From Ectorhizobium quercum (GTDB lineage: Bacteria > Pseudomonadota > Alphaproteobacteria > Rhizobiales > Rhizobiaceae), in the NCBI RefSeq assembly GCF_026552795.1, contig NZ_JANFPI010000011.1, positions 1 to 64,000 of the forward strand: a stretch of DNA of 64,000 nucleotides, read 5' to 3'. Shown piece after piece: positions 16,671-25,765 of the stretch. Both the position numbers and the translations under genes were made by a program. Position 1 is the first letter of the stretch. Each line of letters opens with the position of its first letter. The notes under the pieces are model-generated. The model had not been told where the DNA came from. It made no database searches and saw only the letters and a program-made list of their open reading frames with translations.

Positions 16671-17693
16671 ATGATTTCCAATCGCAGATCCTTTCTTGCT
16701 GCCACGCTCCTTGCGGCAGGCATGCAGTTCGCGTCCGTCGGCATCGCCCACGCCGACACGACGCTGATCAACGTCTCCTACGATCCGACCCGCGAGCTTT
16801 ATCGCGAGTTCAATGCAGCTTTCGCCAAGCACTGGCAGGAAACGAAGGGCGAGAAGGTCACGATCCAGAACACGCATAGCGGCTCCGGCCAGCAGGCGCG
16901 TGCGGTGATCGACGGTCTCGACGCCGACGTCGTGACGCTCGCTCTCGAGGCGGATATCAATGCGATCGTCGAAAACGGCGGCAAGATCCGCGCCGACTGG
17001 CGCGGCACGCTCGCCAACAACAATGCTCCCTATACGTCGACCATCGTCTTCCTCGTCCGCAAGGGCAATCCGAAGGAACTGAACGACTGGGGCGATCTGG
17101 TCAAGGACGGTGTCGAGGTCATCACGCCCAATCCGAAATCCTCCGGCGGCGCCCGCTGGAACCTGCTGGCCGCGTGGGCCTGGGGGCTGAAGGAATATGG
17201 CGGCGATGTCGAAAAGACCAGCGCCTTCGTCGGCGATCTCTATCGCCATGTTCCGGTTCTCGATTCGGGCGCGCGCGGCTCCACCACGACCTTCGTGCAG
17301 CGCGGCATCGGCGACGTGCTGCTGGCCTGGGAGAACGAGGCCTTCCTCGCCATCGAGGAACTGGGTCCCGACGCGTTCGAGATCGTCGTTCCGTCGCTGT
17401 CGATCCTCGCGGAGCCGCCGGTCGCCGTCGTCGACGAGGTCGTCGACAGGAAGGGCAGCCGCGAGGTGGCGACGGCCTACCTGGAATATCTCTATTCGGA
17501 TGTCGGCCAGAACCTCGCTGCCAAGCATTACTATCGCCCGTCCGAGCCGGAGGTGGTCGAGGCCGAACTGCTGGAGCGCTTTCCCAAGCTTGAACTCGTG
17601 ACGATCGACGAACTGGGCGGCTGGGCCAAGGTTCAGCCGGAGTTCTTCGGCGACGGCGGCGTCTTCGACCAGATCTACAAGCCCGGGAAGTAA
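16671..17693 (+). CDS. sbp: Sulfate ABC transporter, periplasmic binding protein
   Basis: 340 residues, exported. The signal peptide starts MISNRRSFLAATLLAAG and ends at a likely AHA-DT cut site. The mature protein has the sulfate/thiosulfate-binding signatures INVSYDPTRELYREFN, NTHSGSGQQARAVIDGLDAD, TPNPKSSGGARWNLLAAW and VLDSGARGSTTTF. It delivers sulfate (perhaps thiosulfate) to CysTWA, encoded directly downstream. ATG at 16671 follows GGAGGCAACC. Confidence 0.97.
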   Translation: MISNRRSFLAATLLAAGMQFASVGIAHADTTLINVSYDPTRELYREFNAAFAKHWQETKGEKVTIQNTHSGSGQQARAVIDGLDADVVTLALEADINAIVENGGKIRADWRGTLANNNAPYTSTIVFLVRKGNPKELNDWGDLVKDGVEVITPNPKSSGGARWNLLAAWAWGLKEYGGDVEKTSAFVGDLYRHVPVLDSGARGSTTTFVQRGIGDVLLAWENEAFLAIEELGPDAFEIVVPSLSILAEPPVAVVDEVVDRKGSREVATAYLEYLYSDVGQNLAAKHYYRPSEPEVVEAELLERFPKLELVTIDELGGWAKVQPEFFGDGGVFDQIYKPGK

Positions 17694-17696
17694 TTC

Positions 17697-18560
17697 ATGG
17701 CACTTGCCGCATCCTCTTCGCAGGGGTGGAAGTGGCGGCAGCCGAGCGTCATACCGGGTTTCGGTCTGACGCTCGGCTTCACCATCTTCTATCTGAGTGC
17801 CGTCGTGCTTATTCCGCTGGCGGGCCTGGGCATCCGCTCCGCCTATATGGGCTGGGACGATTTCTGGCGTCTCGTCACCGACGAGCGCCTTCTGGGCGCG
17901 CTCAGGGTCAGCTTCGTCACGTCGCTGGCGGCGGCGGCGATCAATGTCGTGTTCGGCGTTCTCGTCGCCTGGGTGCTGGTCCGCTACCGGTTTCCGGGAC
18001 GGCGCATCATCGATGCCGCGGTCGATCTGCCCTTCGCGCTGCCCACGGCCGTGGCCGGCATCGCCCTGACGGCGATCTACGCGCCGAGAGGCATCATCGG
18101 CCAGTATTTCGCGCCGCTGGGGATCAAGATCGCCTATACGCCCATTGGCATCGTCATCGCGCTCGTCTTCATCAGCCTGCCCTTCGTGGTCCGCACGGTG
18201 CAGCCGGTCATGGAGGAGATCAACCGAGAGGTGGAGGAGGCCGCTGCAACGCTCGGCGCCTCCCGGTTCCAGACCGTGTTCCAGGTCGTCCTGCCCGGGC
18301 TGGTGCCGGCGATCCTGACGGGTTTCGCGCTGGCCTTCGGGCGTTCTTTCGGCGAATACGGGTCGGTGATCTTCATTGCCGGCAACATTCCGTATGTTTC
18401 CGAGATCGCGCCTCTGCTGATCTTCCTCCGGCTCGAGGAATTCAACTATGCGGCGGCGACGGCCATCGGTGCGATCATGTTGCTTATTGCCTTTACCGTG
18501 CTCTTGAGCATCAATCTCATTCAGGTCTGGAGCAGGCGGAGGTTCGGCTATGTCAGCTGA
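17697..18560 (+). CDS. cysT: Sulfate ABC transporter permease CysT (CysU)
   Basis: 287 residues, about six TM helices. The ATPase-docking EAA loop is EEAAATLGASRFQTVFQVVLPGL-like, read here as EEAAATLGASRF then VVLPGL. Conserved LPFALPTAVAGI lies in the core. It starts three bases after the sbp stop and overlaps cysW by 11 bp, so the four genes are one operon. It pairs with CysW to form the membrane channel. Confidence 0.96.
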   Translation: MALAASSSQGWKWRQPSVIPGFGLTLGFTIFYLSAVVLIPLAGLGIRSAYMGWDDFWRLVTDERLLGALRVSFVTSLAAAAINVVFGVLVAWVLVRYRFPGRRIIDAAVDLPFALPTAVAGIALTAIYAPRGIIGQYFAPLGIKIAYTPIGIVIALVFISLPFVVRTVQPVMEEINREVEEAAATLGASRFQTVFQVVLPGLVPAILTGFALAFGRSFGEYGSVIFIAGNIPYVSEIAPLLIFLRLEEFNYAAATAIGAIMLLIAFTVLLSINLIQVWSRRRFGYVS

Positions 18561-19464
18561 CACCGTTCTCGAACCGGCCGAGGTCCACCCGGCGGTGGAG
18601 AGGCAGGAGCAGAAGGTGAGCGGGTTTCGTGATCCGACGACCGAAAGCACGGGCGTAAAATGGACGTTGATCGCGATTGCGGTCGCGTTTCTGCTGCTTG
18701 TTCTGTTTCTGCCGCTCTATGCTGTCTTCACCGAGGCCCTGCGTCGCGGGGTGGGGGTGGCCCTTGAGGCCATTTCCGATCCCGATGCCCTTTCGGCGGT
18801 GCGGCTGACGCTGTTGATCGCGGCGATTTCGGTGCCCTTCAACCTCGTTTTCGGCGTCGCGGCCGCCTGGGCCATCGCGAAATTCGAGTTCAAGGGCAAG
18901 GCGTTCCTGACGACGTTGATCGACCTGCCGTTTTCCGTTTCGCCGGTGATCGCGGGCCTCGTCTATATCCTCCTGTTCGGCGCCGGTTCGGTTCTCGGCC
19001 CCGTGTTCAATTCCTGGGGGATACAGATCCTGTTCGCGGTTCCGGGCGTCGTTCTGGCCACGATCTTCGTCACCTTTCCTTTCGTCGCACGCGAGCTCAT
19101 TCCGCTCATGCAGCATCAGGGAACAGGCGACGAGGAGGCGGCGCTGTCGCTCGGCGCCAGCGGCTGGCAGGCGTTCTGGCACGTCACGCTGCCCAACATC
19201 AAATGGGGCCTTCTCTATGGCGTTCTGCTCTGCAACGCCCGCGCGATGGGGGAGTTCGGGGCGGTTTCGGTCGTTTCGGGGCGCCTGCGCGGTGAGACCG
19301 TGACCATGCCGCTGCATGTCGAAATCCTCTACAACGAATATAATTTCGTCGCCGCCTTCGCCGTTGCCGCCCTGCTGGCGCTGCTCGCCCTCGTAACGCT
19401 CGTGCTGAAGGCGTTGCTGGAGCGGGTTTACAGCCGGGACCATGCAGCCCGTTCCGGCCATTGA
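18550..19464 (+). CDS. cysW: Sulfate ABC transporter permease CysW
   Basis: 304 residues. An N-terminal hydrophilic tail of about 35 residues precedes six predicted TM helices. Family signatures are LPFSVSPVIAGLVYILLFG, the EAA loop EEAALSLGASGWQAFWHVTLP, and ARAMGEFGAVSVVSGRLRG. Starts within the end of cysT. Works with CysT and two CysA subunits in the cytoplasmic membrane. Confidence 0.96.
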   Translation: MSADTVLEPAEVHPAVERQEQKVSGFRDPTTESTGVKWTLIAIAVAFLLLVLFLPLYAVFTEALRRGVGVALEAISDPDALSAVRLTLLIAAISVPFNLVFGVAAAWAIAKFEFKGKAFLTTLIDLPFSVSPVIAGLVYILLFGAGSVLGPVFNSWGIQILFAVPGVVLATIFVTFPFVARELIPLMQHQGTGDEEAALSLGASGWQAFWHVTLPNIKWGLLYGVLLCNARAMGEFGAVSVVSGRLRGETVTMPLHVEILYNEYNFVAAFAVAALLALLALVTLVLKALLERVYSRDHAARSGH

Positions 19465-19483
19465 CTGAACAGGAAATTTCAAG

Positions 19484-20527
19484 ATGGAACTTCGCGTCGC
19501 CAATGTCCGCAAGGAATTCGAGCGCTTTCCCGCGCTGAACGACGTTTCTCTCGACATCCGCTCCGGCGAACTGATCGCCCTGCTGGGACCCTCCGGTTCC
19601 GGCAAGACGACGCTGCTGCGCCTGATCGCCGGCCTCGAACGCCCGTCGGCGGGCAGCATCTTCTTCGGCGAGGACGATGCCTCGCACAAGAGCGTGCAGG
19701 ACCGGAATATCGGCTTCGTCTTCCAGCATTATGCCCTGTTCCGTCACATGACGGTGCTGGAAAACGTGACATTCGGGCTGCGCGTCCGCGACAGCCGCCG
19801 GCGGCCGGCAAAGGCGGAAATCCGCCGCCGCGCCCTGGAGTTTCTCGACCTGGTTCAACTGACCGGGCTCGAAAAGCGCTATCCCGCCCAGCTTTCCGGC
19901 GGCCAGCGCCAGCGCGTCGCGCTGGCCCGAGCAATGGCGGTCGAGCCCAATGTGCTGCTGCTCGACGAGCCGTTCGGTGCGCTCGACGCGCAGGTGCGCA
20001 AGGAATTGCGCCGCTGGCTGCGCGAGATCCACGATCGCACCGGCCATACCACCGTCTTCGTGACGCACGATCAGGAGGAGGCGCTGGAACTGGCCGACCG
20101 CGTGGTGGTGATGAGCAAGGGCAATATCGAGCAGGTCGGCACCGCCGACGAGATCTACGACAACCCGGTCTCGCCCTTCGTCTTCGGCTTCATCGGCCAG
20201 TCCAGCCGCTTGCGGGTCAGGGTGGAAAACGGCGAACTCTGGCTGCACGACCGGAGCATCGGGATCAAGGCGCCGGAGGTCCGCGACGGCCCGGCCGACC
20301 TTTACTTCCGCCCGCACGATGTGGAAATCACGGACGGTTGCGGCGGCTGCATCGCCGGTCTCGTGACGGCGACGCGGCGGATCGCCGGAACCTGTCATAC
20401 GGAAATCGACGTGGGGGCCGGACAGGACCGGATCGAGGTCGGCCTGTCGCAGGACCAGTCCGCCGTGGTAAAGGGCGGCCGCCTGGCCTTCAAGCCGCGC
20501 TATTACCGGATCTTTCCGACAGGCTGA
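19484..20527 (+). CDS. cysA: Sulfate/thiosulfate ABC transporter ATPase
   Basis: 347 residues. ABC ATPase core with Walker A GPSGSGKTT, Q-loop FVFQHYALFRHMTV, signature LSGGQRQRVALARA, Walker B VLLLDEPFGALDA, and H-loop VFVTHDQEEAL. The C-terminal 100 residues are a TOBE-type regulatory domain containing DLYFRPHDVEI. The start follows AGGAAATTTCAAG. It drives import of sulfate bound by Sbp. Confidence 0.96.
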   Translation: MELRVANVRKEFERFPALNDVSLDIRSGELIALLGPSGSGKTTLLRLIAGLERPSAGSIFFGEDDASHKSVQDRNIGFVFQHYALFRHMTVLENVTFGLRVRDSRRRPAKAEIRRRALEFLDLVQLTGLEKRYPAQLSGGQRQRVALARAMAVEPNVLLLDEPFGALDAQVRKELRRWLREIHDRTGHTTVFVTHDQEEALELADRVVVMSKGNIEQVGTADEIYDNPVSPFVFGFIGQSSRLRVRVENGELWLHDRSIGIKAPEVRDGPADLYFRPHDVEITDGCGGCIAGLVTATRRIAGTCHTEIDVGAGQDRIEVGLSQDQSAVVKGGRLAFKPRYYRIFPTG

Positions 20528-20941
20528 GGCGTGTTTCTGTCGCCATCCCGGCGATTGGAAAAAGGGTGGCCCTGTGCCGCTACAATGTACAGTGTATTGA
20601 GAACTCCTCTCCTTCGTCACCCTCGGGCTCGAGCCCCAAGGGTCCACGCCGCAAGCGGCGCGGATGGATGGTCGGGTCAAGCCCGACCATGACGAAAGTG
20701 GGCGATGAGCCGTTTGTCAGCACACTGCGGCGGCGCGGACTGTCCCATTTTCGTCTGGCCAAATCCGTAAGGGGCAGTCCGCTTTTGCGGGCCGTGGTTG
20801 CTCTTCGTCCTTTCCTTCGCCGGAAAGCTGTCCTATCTCTCTCGCTGCAAATCGCATGTCACGGATATGCCGGTCCGTTTCACGGGAGCCTGCCCGGGGA
20901 ACCGCGCATCATCCGGCCGTCAGCCGCAAGAGGATATCGCA
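20528..20941. other. Gene-free stretch after the sulfate operon
   Basis: Holds RIME-like copy 3 (20612-20700). The rest, 20701-20941, is open in the frame of the mechanosensitive channel gene, but without conserved sequence or a good ribosome site until the TTG at 20942. No other gene is supported. Confidence 0.45.
20612..20700 (+). repeat. RIME-like palindromic repeat, copy 3
   Basis: Outer arms CTTCGTCA and TGACGAAAG enclose two dyads, CTCGGGCTCGAGCCCCAAG and GGTCGGGTCAAGCCCGACC, joined by a GC-rich ACGCCGCAAGCGGCGCGGATG piece that is itself a small hairpin. Closest in layout to copy 4 near 47811. Confidence 0.75.
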
Positions 20942-23422
20942 TTGCGAAACAGCCGTTTCCGCCTCCGACTTCTGTTCGTCGCCCTTCTGACCGTTCTTGC
21001 CGCCGCCCCGTCAATCGTCGTGGCGCAGACGCCAGCCGTGACGGAAGCGACGAAACCCGCCTCGCTGGCGGAACAGGCGCATGCGGAACTCGAGACGAAG
21101 CGCGAGGCCCTGGAGGCGCTGCGGCAGAAGGTCAACGCCTCTGAAACCGATGATGAAACGCTCGCCCAGCTCAAGGCGCAGACGGACGATTTCATCCACG
21201 ATATCGCCAAGACGAACGAAGGGCTGCACGCCCGGCTGGACCAGATCAAGACACGCCTGACGGAGCTTGGCGATCCGCCCGCCGAGGGGCAGCCGCCGGA
21301 ATCGTCGATCGTCGCCGACGAACGCCAGCGGCTGACCGCCGAGCGGGCCGAGATCATCGCCGTGGGCGGAGAGGCCGACACGCTGACCACCAGCGCCCGC
21401 GATCTGGCGAACGAAATCACGGCCCTGCGGCGCAGCCTGTTCACCGATACGCTGTTCAGGCAAACGGACGTCTCCGGCGCGCTTTTCCAGACGGCGAATA
21501 CCGCCTTTTCGGAGGAGCTGACCGCATTGTCGAACACGTTCCAGGGCTGGCTGACCTTCACGTGGAAGACGAAGAAACTGCCTTTTCTGAGCGCAGTCGC
21601 CCTGTCCATTGCAGCGGCCCTGCTGTTTCTTACGGGCGGTTATCGCCTGCTCGGGCGTTTCATCCAGCGTGATCCGACGCGGGAAGACGTGCCCTATACG
21701 AGCCGGCTTTCGGCGGCATTCTTCCAGACGGTGATGCAGTCGCTCGCCGTGGTGGCCTTTTTCGTCTCCACCTATTTCTTCCTCAATATTTTCAACGTGC
21801 TGAGGTCGGACATCGCGCCGATCCTGGGGGCGGGGATGGGCCTGATCGGGCTCGTCTATTTCGTGTCGGTGCTGTCCGGCGCCGCCTTTGCCGCCAACAT
21901 GCCGAACTGGCGGCTGGCGCCGCTTTCCAACGGTGGCGCATGGTCGCTTTCCATTGCCGTTCTGCTGATGACGACGATCAACGGTCTCGATTACTTTTTC
22001 TCGGTCGTCAGCGCCGAGCTTTCCTCACCGGTCGTGCTGACAGTCGCGCGCAGTTTCCTGGCCTCCGTTCTGATCGGCCTGATCCTGATCGTAATGTCCT
22101 TTCTGCGGCCGCGCGTGGCGGAGAATGGCGATCCTGCCGCCGTCGGCCGGGTCTGGCCGTTCTGGGGCCGCGTCTTCCTGCGGGTTTCCGGCATCGTGCT
22201 GATCGGCGCCGCGCTGACGGGCTATATCGGGCTGGCGCGCTTCATCGCCACGCAGCTCGTCCTGACCGGCGCGGTCGTCGCCACGATGTATATCGGGATA
22301 CTGGCGGGGCAGGCCGTGTCGAACCGCGACAGTTTCGCCCAGACGGCGGCAGGGCGCTATCTGGCGGAGCACCACCAGCTCGGAGCGGTGGCGCTGGATC
22401 AGCTCGGCCTGGTGGCGGGCATCGGCATCTATTTCCTGGCGATCCTGATCGGCGTGCCGATGATTCTGCTGTCCTGGGGGTTCCATCCGCAGGATCTGGA
22501 GCAATGGGCCTACAAGCTCGCCACGGAAATCACCGTCGGCAACATCACCATCTCGCTGGTGGCGATTTTCGGCGGCGTGCTGCTGTTCGTCGTCGGCCTG
22601 CTGCTCACCCGCTGGGTACAGCGTTGGATCGACGGCAACATCATGGAGCGCTCGCATGTCGAGGCGGGCCTGCGCAACTCGGTCCGCACCGGTATCGGCT
22701 ATCTTGGCGTGGGCCTCGCCGGGCTGATCGGGATTTCGGCCGCCGGCTTCAATCTTTCGAGCCTCGCGCTGGTGGCCGGCGCCCTGTCCCTCGGCGTCGG
22801 TTTCGGTCTCCAGAACATCGTCTCGAACTTCGTGTCGGGCCTGATCCTTCTCGCCGAGCGGCCCTTCAAGGTGGGCGACTGGGTGGTGAGCGGCACGGCG
22901 GAGGGCTTCGTGAAGCGCATCAACGTCCGCGCCACCGAGATCGAGACCTTCCAGCGTCAAACGATCATCGTTCCGAATTCCGAACTCATCAACGGCCGCG
23001 TGGGCAACTGGACCCACCGCAACATGCTGGGACGTGCCGAAATCGCGATCGGGGTCGATTACAGTGCCGACCCGCGGCAGGTGATGGAACTGTTGCTGGA
23101 AATAGGAAAGGCGCATCCGAAAGTCCTGCGCAATCCGGAGCCGATCGTGCTGTTCCAGAATTTCGGCGAGTCCTCGCTCGATTTCGAGCTGCGCGTCTTC
23201 CTCGGCGATGTCCTCAGCGGCGCCACGGTCAAGAACGAACTGCGCCTTGCCATCTTCGAACGGTTCCGCACGGACGGAATCGGCATTCCTTTTCCGCATC
23301 GGGATGTGACGGTGCATCTGGAGGGGGAGCCATCCGCCGCGCCGAAGGACGAAACTTCCACCGAGAAGACAGCGGACGACAAGACCTCGGACGACAAGGA
23401 TGACACCTCCGCCCGGGCATGA
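20942..23422 (+). CDS. Large mechanosensitive channel, DUF3772-MscS
   Basis: About 826 residues. A signal peptide (RLRLLFVALLTVLAAAPSIVVAQ region) is followed by a periplasmic helical, Glu/Lys-rich domain of the DUF3772 type, many TM helices, and a C-terminal MscS core: ALVAGALSLGVGFGLQNIVS is the pore-helix motif, then GLILLAERPFKVGDWV and IVPNSELINGRVGNWT. The extreme C-terminus is a charged tail rich in Lys, Asp and Thr. It probably releases osmolytes on membrane stretch. The TTG start follows AAGAGG; an ATG at 20867 or 20798 is possible. Confidence 0.9.
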   Translation: MRNSRFRLRLLFVALLTVLAAAPSIVVAQTPAVTEATKPASLAEQAHAELETKREALEALRQKVNASETDDETLAQLKAQTDDFIHDIAKTNEGLHARLDQIKTRLTELGDPPAEGQPPESSIVADERQRLTAERAEIIAVGGEADTLTTSARDLANEITALRRSLFTDTLFRQTDVSGALFQTANTAFSEELTALSNTFQGWLTFTWKTKKLPFLSAVALSIAAALLFLTGGYRLLGRFIQRDPTREDVPYTSRLSAAFFQTVMQSLAVVAFFVSTYFFLNIFNVLRSDIAPILGAGMGLIGLVYFVSVLSGAAFAANMPNWRLAPLSNGGAWSLSIAVLLMTTINGLDYFFSVVSAELSSPVVLTVARSFLASVLIGLILIVMSFLRPRVAENGDPAAVGRVWPFWGRVFLRVSGIVLIGAALTGYIGLARFIATQLVLTGAVVATMYIGILAGQAVSNRDSFAQTAAGRYLAEHHQLGAVALDQLGLVAGIGIYFLAILIGVPMILLSWGFHPQDLEQWAYKLATEITVGNITISLVAIFGGVLLFVVGLLLTRWVQRWIDGNIMERSHVEAGLRNSVRTGIGYLGVGLAGLIGISAAGFNLSSLALVAGALSLGVGFGLQNIVSNFVSGLILLAERPFKVGDWVVSGTAEGFVKRINVRATEIETFQRQTIIVPNSELINGRVGNWTHRNMLGRAEIAIGVDYSADPRQVMELLLEIGKAHPKVLRNPEPIVLFQNFGESSLDFELRVFLGDVLSGATVKNELRLAIFERFRTDGIGIPFPHRDVTVHLEGEPSAAPKDETSTEKTADDKTSDDKDDTSARA

Positions 23423-23564
23423 TCCGGGCAACGCCGTCACGAGGGCTGCGTCATGCCGCCGCGCCGCACCCGCTATTATTTGGGAGGCGGATTAACGCTT
23501 CGGAAAAGTGTTGCGGTAATGCTTCGGCATGCACAATCATGTGCTTGAAGCCAAAGGATTCCGC

Positions 23565-24404
23565 ATGTCTTTCCTCGGTATTTCCGGAATGCAGTACTCG
23601 GGCGAGGCGCTTCGGCCGGCCCGCATCGTGGTTGCCGAGGATTCGCATATGTTCACCTCGATGATCGGCTCCTCCCTGAAGGAGACGCTCGGGATCGAGG
23701 TGGAAATCTGCCGGAACTTCGAGGACTTGCAGCTCCTTTACGAGAAGACGTCCGAGCCGATCGCGCTTGCGATCTCCAACATCAACCTACCGGGGGCCGA
23801 AAACGGCGAGGCGCTGGACTATCTCATCGACCTGTCCGTGCCGGTGATCGTCTTTACCGGCACGATGCAGGACACGATGCGCGAGAAGATCCTCGCGATG
23901 GATATCGTCGATTACGTGCTGAAGGACAATATCTTCGCCGTCGACATGCTGGTGGAGGCGGTCTGCCGCTTCCTGACCAACCATCGCCACCACGTCCTGA
24001 TCGTCGACGACAGCGCCACGGCCCGGGCGCTGCTTTCCAGCCGGCTGAAGCGGTACAATTTCCGTGTTTCCACCGCCGAGGACGGGGCGAAGGCGCTGGC
24101 GATCCTCAAGGCCAATCCCGATATCGGCCTGGTCATCACCGACTACAACATGCCCGACATCGACGGTTTCGAACTGACGCGCCGCATCCGCGCGGCACGC
24201 GGCCATCATGAACTGCGCATCATCGGCGTGTCGTCGTCCAGCGACCGGCTTCTGTCCGCGAAGTTCCTCAAGGCCGGCGGCAACGATTTCATGCTGCGCC
24301 CGTTCATCGACGAGGAATTCTATTGCCGGGTCAACCAGAACCTCGACACGCTGATGCAGATCCGGTCGCATGCGGACCGCCGCCCGGTGGCGCGCGCCTC
24401 CTGA
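23565..24404 (+). CDS. Response regulator with two receiver domains
   Basis: 279 residues made of two CheY-like domains and no output domain. REC1 (19-138) has the acidic pair Glu25-Asp26 and Lys120, but the phosphoacceptor place holds Asn72 (ISNINLPG). REC2 (143-265) keeps Asp148-Asp149 and the acceptor Asp193 (ITDYNMPDIDG), but the usual Lys before Pro-Phe is Arg (MLRPF). Similar tandem receivers precede GGDEF domains elsewhere; here the protein ends. The start at 23565 follows AAAGGA; an ATG at 23529 is in frame. Confidence 0.85.
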   Translation: MSFLGISGMQYSGEALRPARIVVAEDSHMFTSMIGSSLKETLGIEVEICRNFEDLQLLYEKTSEPIALAISNINLPGAENGEALDYLIDLSVPVIVFTGTMQDTMREKILAMDIVDYVLKDNIFAVDMLVEAVCRFLTNHRHHVLIVDDSATARALLSSRLKRYNFRVSTAEDGAKALAILKANPDIGLVITDYNMPDIDGFELTRRIRAARGHHELRIIGVSSSSDRLLSAKFLKAGGNDFMLRPFIDEEFYCRVNQNLDTLMQIRSHADRRPVARAS

Positions 24405-24436
24405 AAGCGTGGCCGGGTGGGACGGCCGGACCCGCT

Positions 24437-24652
24437 TCAGCGGCGGTCGGGAGCCGGCCAGCCGAAATCCTTGCGCATGCCGGGCGGCATCGATGCGATC
24501 GCCCGTTCGGTGGCCCGCCTCTGCGACCAGCACAGATAACGTTCGAGGGTAGCGGCCGCGAGGTCGATGAGACCGGCGAGCGCGCGGGTCAGCGCACTGT
24601 GCGGCAGGCAGGCCGCAGGGACGCTTTCTTGTCGTGTCACGATGATGGTCAT
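24437..24652 (-). CDS. DUF1127-like small protein
   Basis: 71 residues. The C-terminal half, LERYLCWSQRRATERAIASM then PPGMRKDFGWP, fits the short arginine-rich DUF1127 (YjiS-like) pattern, members of which act in phosphate, carbon or stress responses in Agrobacterium and some relatives. The ATG follows GGAAGGAAA. It is divergent from the lsrB-like gene, with 210 bp between, which suggests control by that regulator. Confidence 0.65.
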   Translation of the reverse strand: MTIIVTRQESVPAACLPHSALTRALAGLIDLAAATLERYLCWSQRRATERAIASMPPGMRKDFGWPAPDRR

Positions 24653-24862
24653 GGTCGCTTTCCTTCCCGTTCCGGCCTTTCGCTCCAACAGGTATCGTGA
24701 CGATGCGCGCATTCATTCGATCAATCAATCGAATGTAATTTATGTACTTCATCACTAATTTTGATGTTTTTATCCGGGGTCGCAGACCCGCGCCGGTGAA
24801 TTGACTTTCAAACAAACGAAATGATACGGTTTTCAAATTCAATTTTTTTGAATGGTAAGGTC

Positions 24863-25759
24863 ATGACCGTCTCCTTCCGGCAGCCTCTGCCGCTTCTCGA
24901 CAACGACGTGCTGCGCACCTTCGTGGCGATCTCCGAGACCGGCAATTTCTCGACGGCCGCCGAGGCGGTGTTCCGTACGCCCTCCGCCGTATCCATGCAG
25001 GTCAAGAAGCTGGAGGAGCAACTCGGCGCGACGCTTTTCCTTCGCGATGCCCGCTCGGTGACGCTGACGGCGCATGGCGAGGTTCTCCTGACCTATGCGC
25101 GGCGAATGCTGGCGCTTTCGAACGAGGTCGTCGCCCGCTTCATCATGCCCGAACTGTCCGGCATGGTGCGGCTGGGAGCGCCGGAGGGCATCGGCGAGCG
25201 GCTGCTTCCGAGCGTTCTCAAATCGTTTGCCGCCCATTACCCGGCGGTGATGATCGACGTGACGATCGACACCAGCGCGGCGCTGCGGCGGCGCATGAAC
25301 GAGCAGAGGCTCGATCTGGCGCTGTTCAACTCCACCTGCGGCATCGACCGCTATGAAGGACAGGTCGTGTTCAGCGAGAAGCTGGTCTGGGTCGGCGCGA
25401 AATGCGGCACGGCGCATATGCGCGATCCCTTGCCGCTGTCGATCTGGGAAGAGGGCTGCGCCTGGCGCGGCGAGGCGCTGGCGCGGCTGGAGGCGGCGGG
25501 CCGTCCCTACCGGGTCGCCTATCTCAGCGGCCACACGATGGCGCAACATGCGGCGATCACCGCCGATCTGGCGATCGCGCCGCTGCCGCGCTCCTTCGTC
25601 CGGCCCGACATGGCGATCCTCGGGGAGAAGGAGGGGCTGCCGGAACTCGGCGGCTTCGATATCCGCCTCGTCGTCGCGGAGCGCCAGACGGGACCGATCC
25701 GGGCCGTGGCCGACTGTATTCGCGAGGCCTTCGCCGAGATCGCCCCGACACTGGCCTGA
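24863..25759 (+). CDS. lsrB: LysR-family regulator, LsrB-like
   Basis: 298 residues. The N-terminal segment FRQPLPLLDNDVLRTFVAI, ETGNFSTAAEAVFRTPSAVS and LFLRDARSVTLT are close to what is known of rhizobial LsrB, a redox-responsive regulator of symbiosis, lipopolysaccharide and glutathione genes. The effector domain contains cysteines 159, 181 and 199, in the region where LsrB cysteines sense oxidation. The ATG at 24863 follows TAAGG closely; an upstream ATG at 24821 is in frame. The LsrB assignment is by remembered sequence similarity. Confidence 0.8.
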   Translation: MTVSFRQPLPLLDNDVLRTFVAISETGNFSTAAEAVFRTPSAVSMQVKKLEEQLGATLFLRDARSVTLTAHGEVLLTYARRMLALSNEVVARFIMPELSGMVRLGAPEGIGERLLPSVLKSFAAHYPAVMIDVTIDTSAALRRRMNEQRLDLALFNSTCGIDRYEGQVVFSEKLVWVGAKCGTAHMRDPLPLSIWEEGCAWRGEALARLEAAGRPYRVAYLSGHTMAQHAAITADLAIAPLPRSFVRPDMAILGEKEGLPELGGFDIRLVVAERQTGPIRAVADCIREAFAEIAPTLA

Positions 25760-25765
25760 CCGTTC

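Noticed and set aside
16647..18650. 667-codon frame antisense to sbp and cysT
   Set aside because: Shadow of the sulfate operon; Asp/Arg-rich nonsense sequence.
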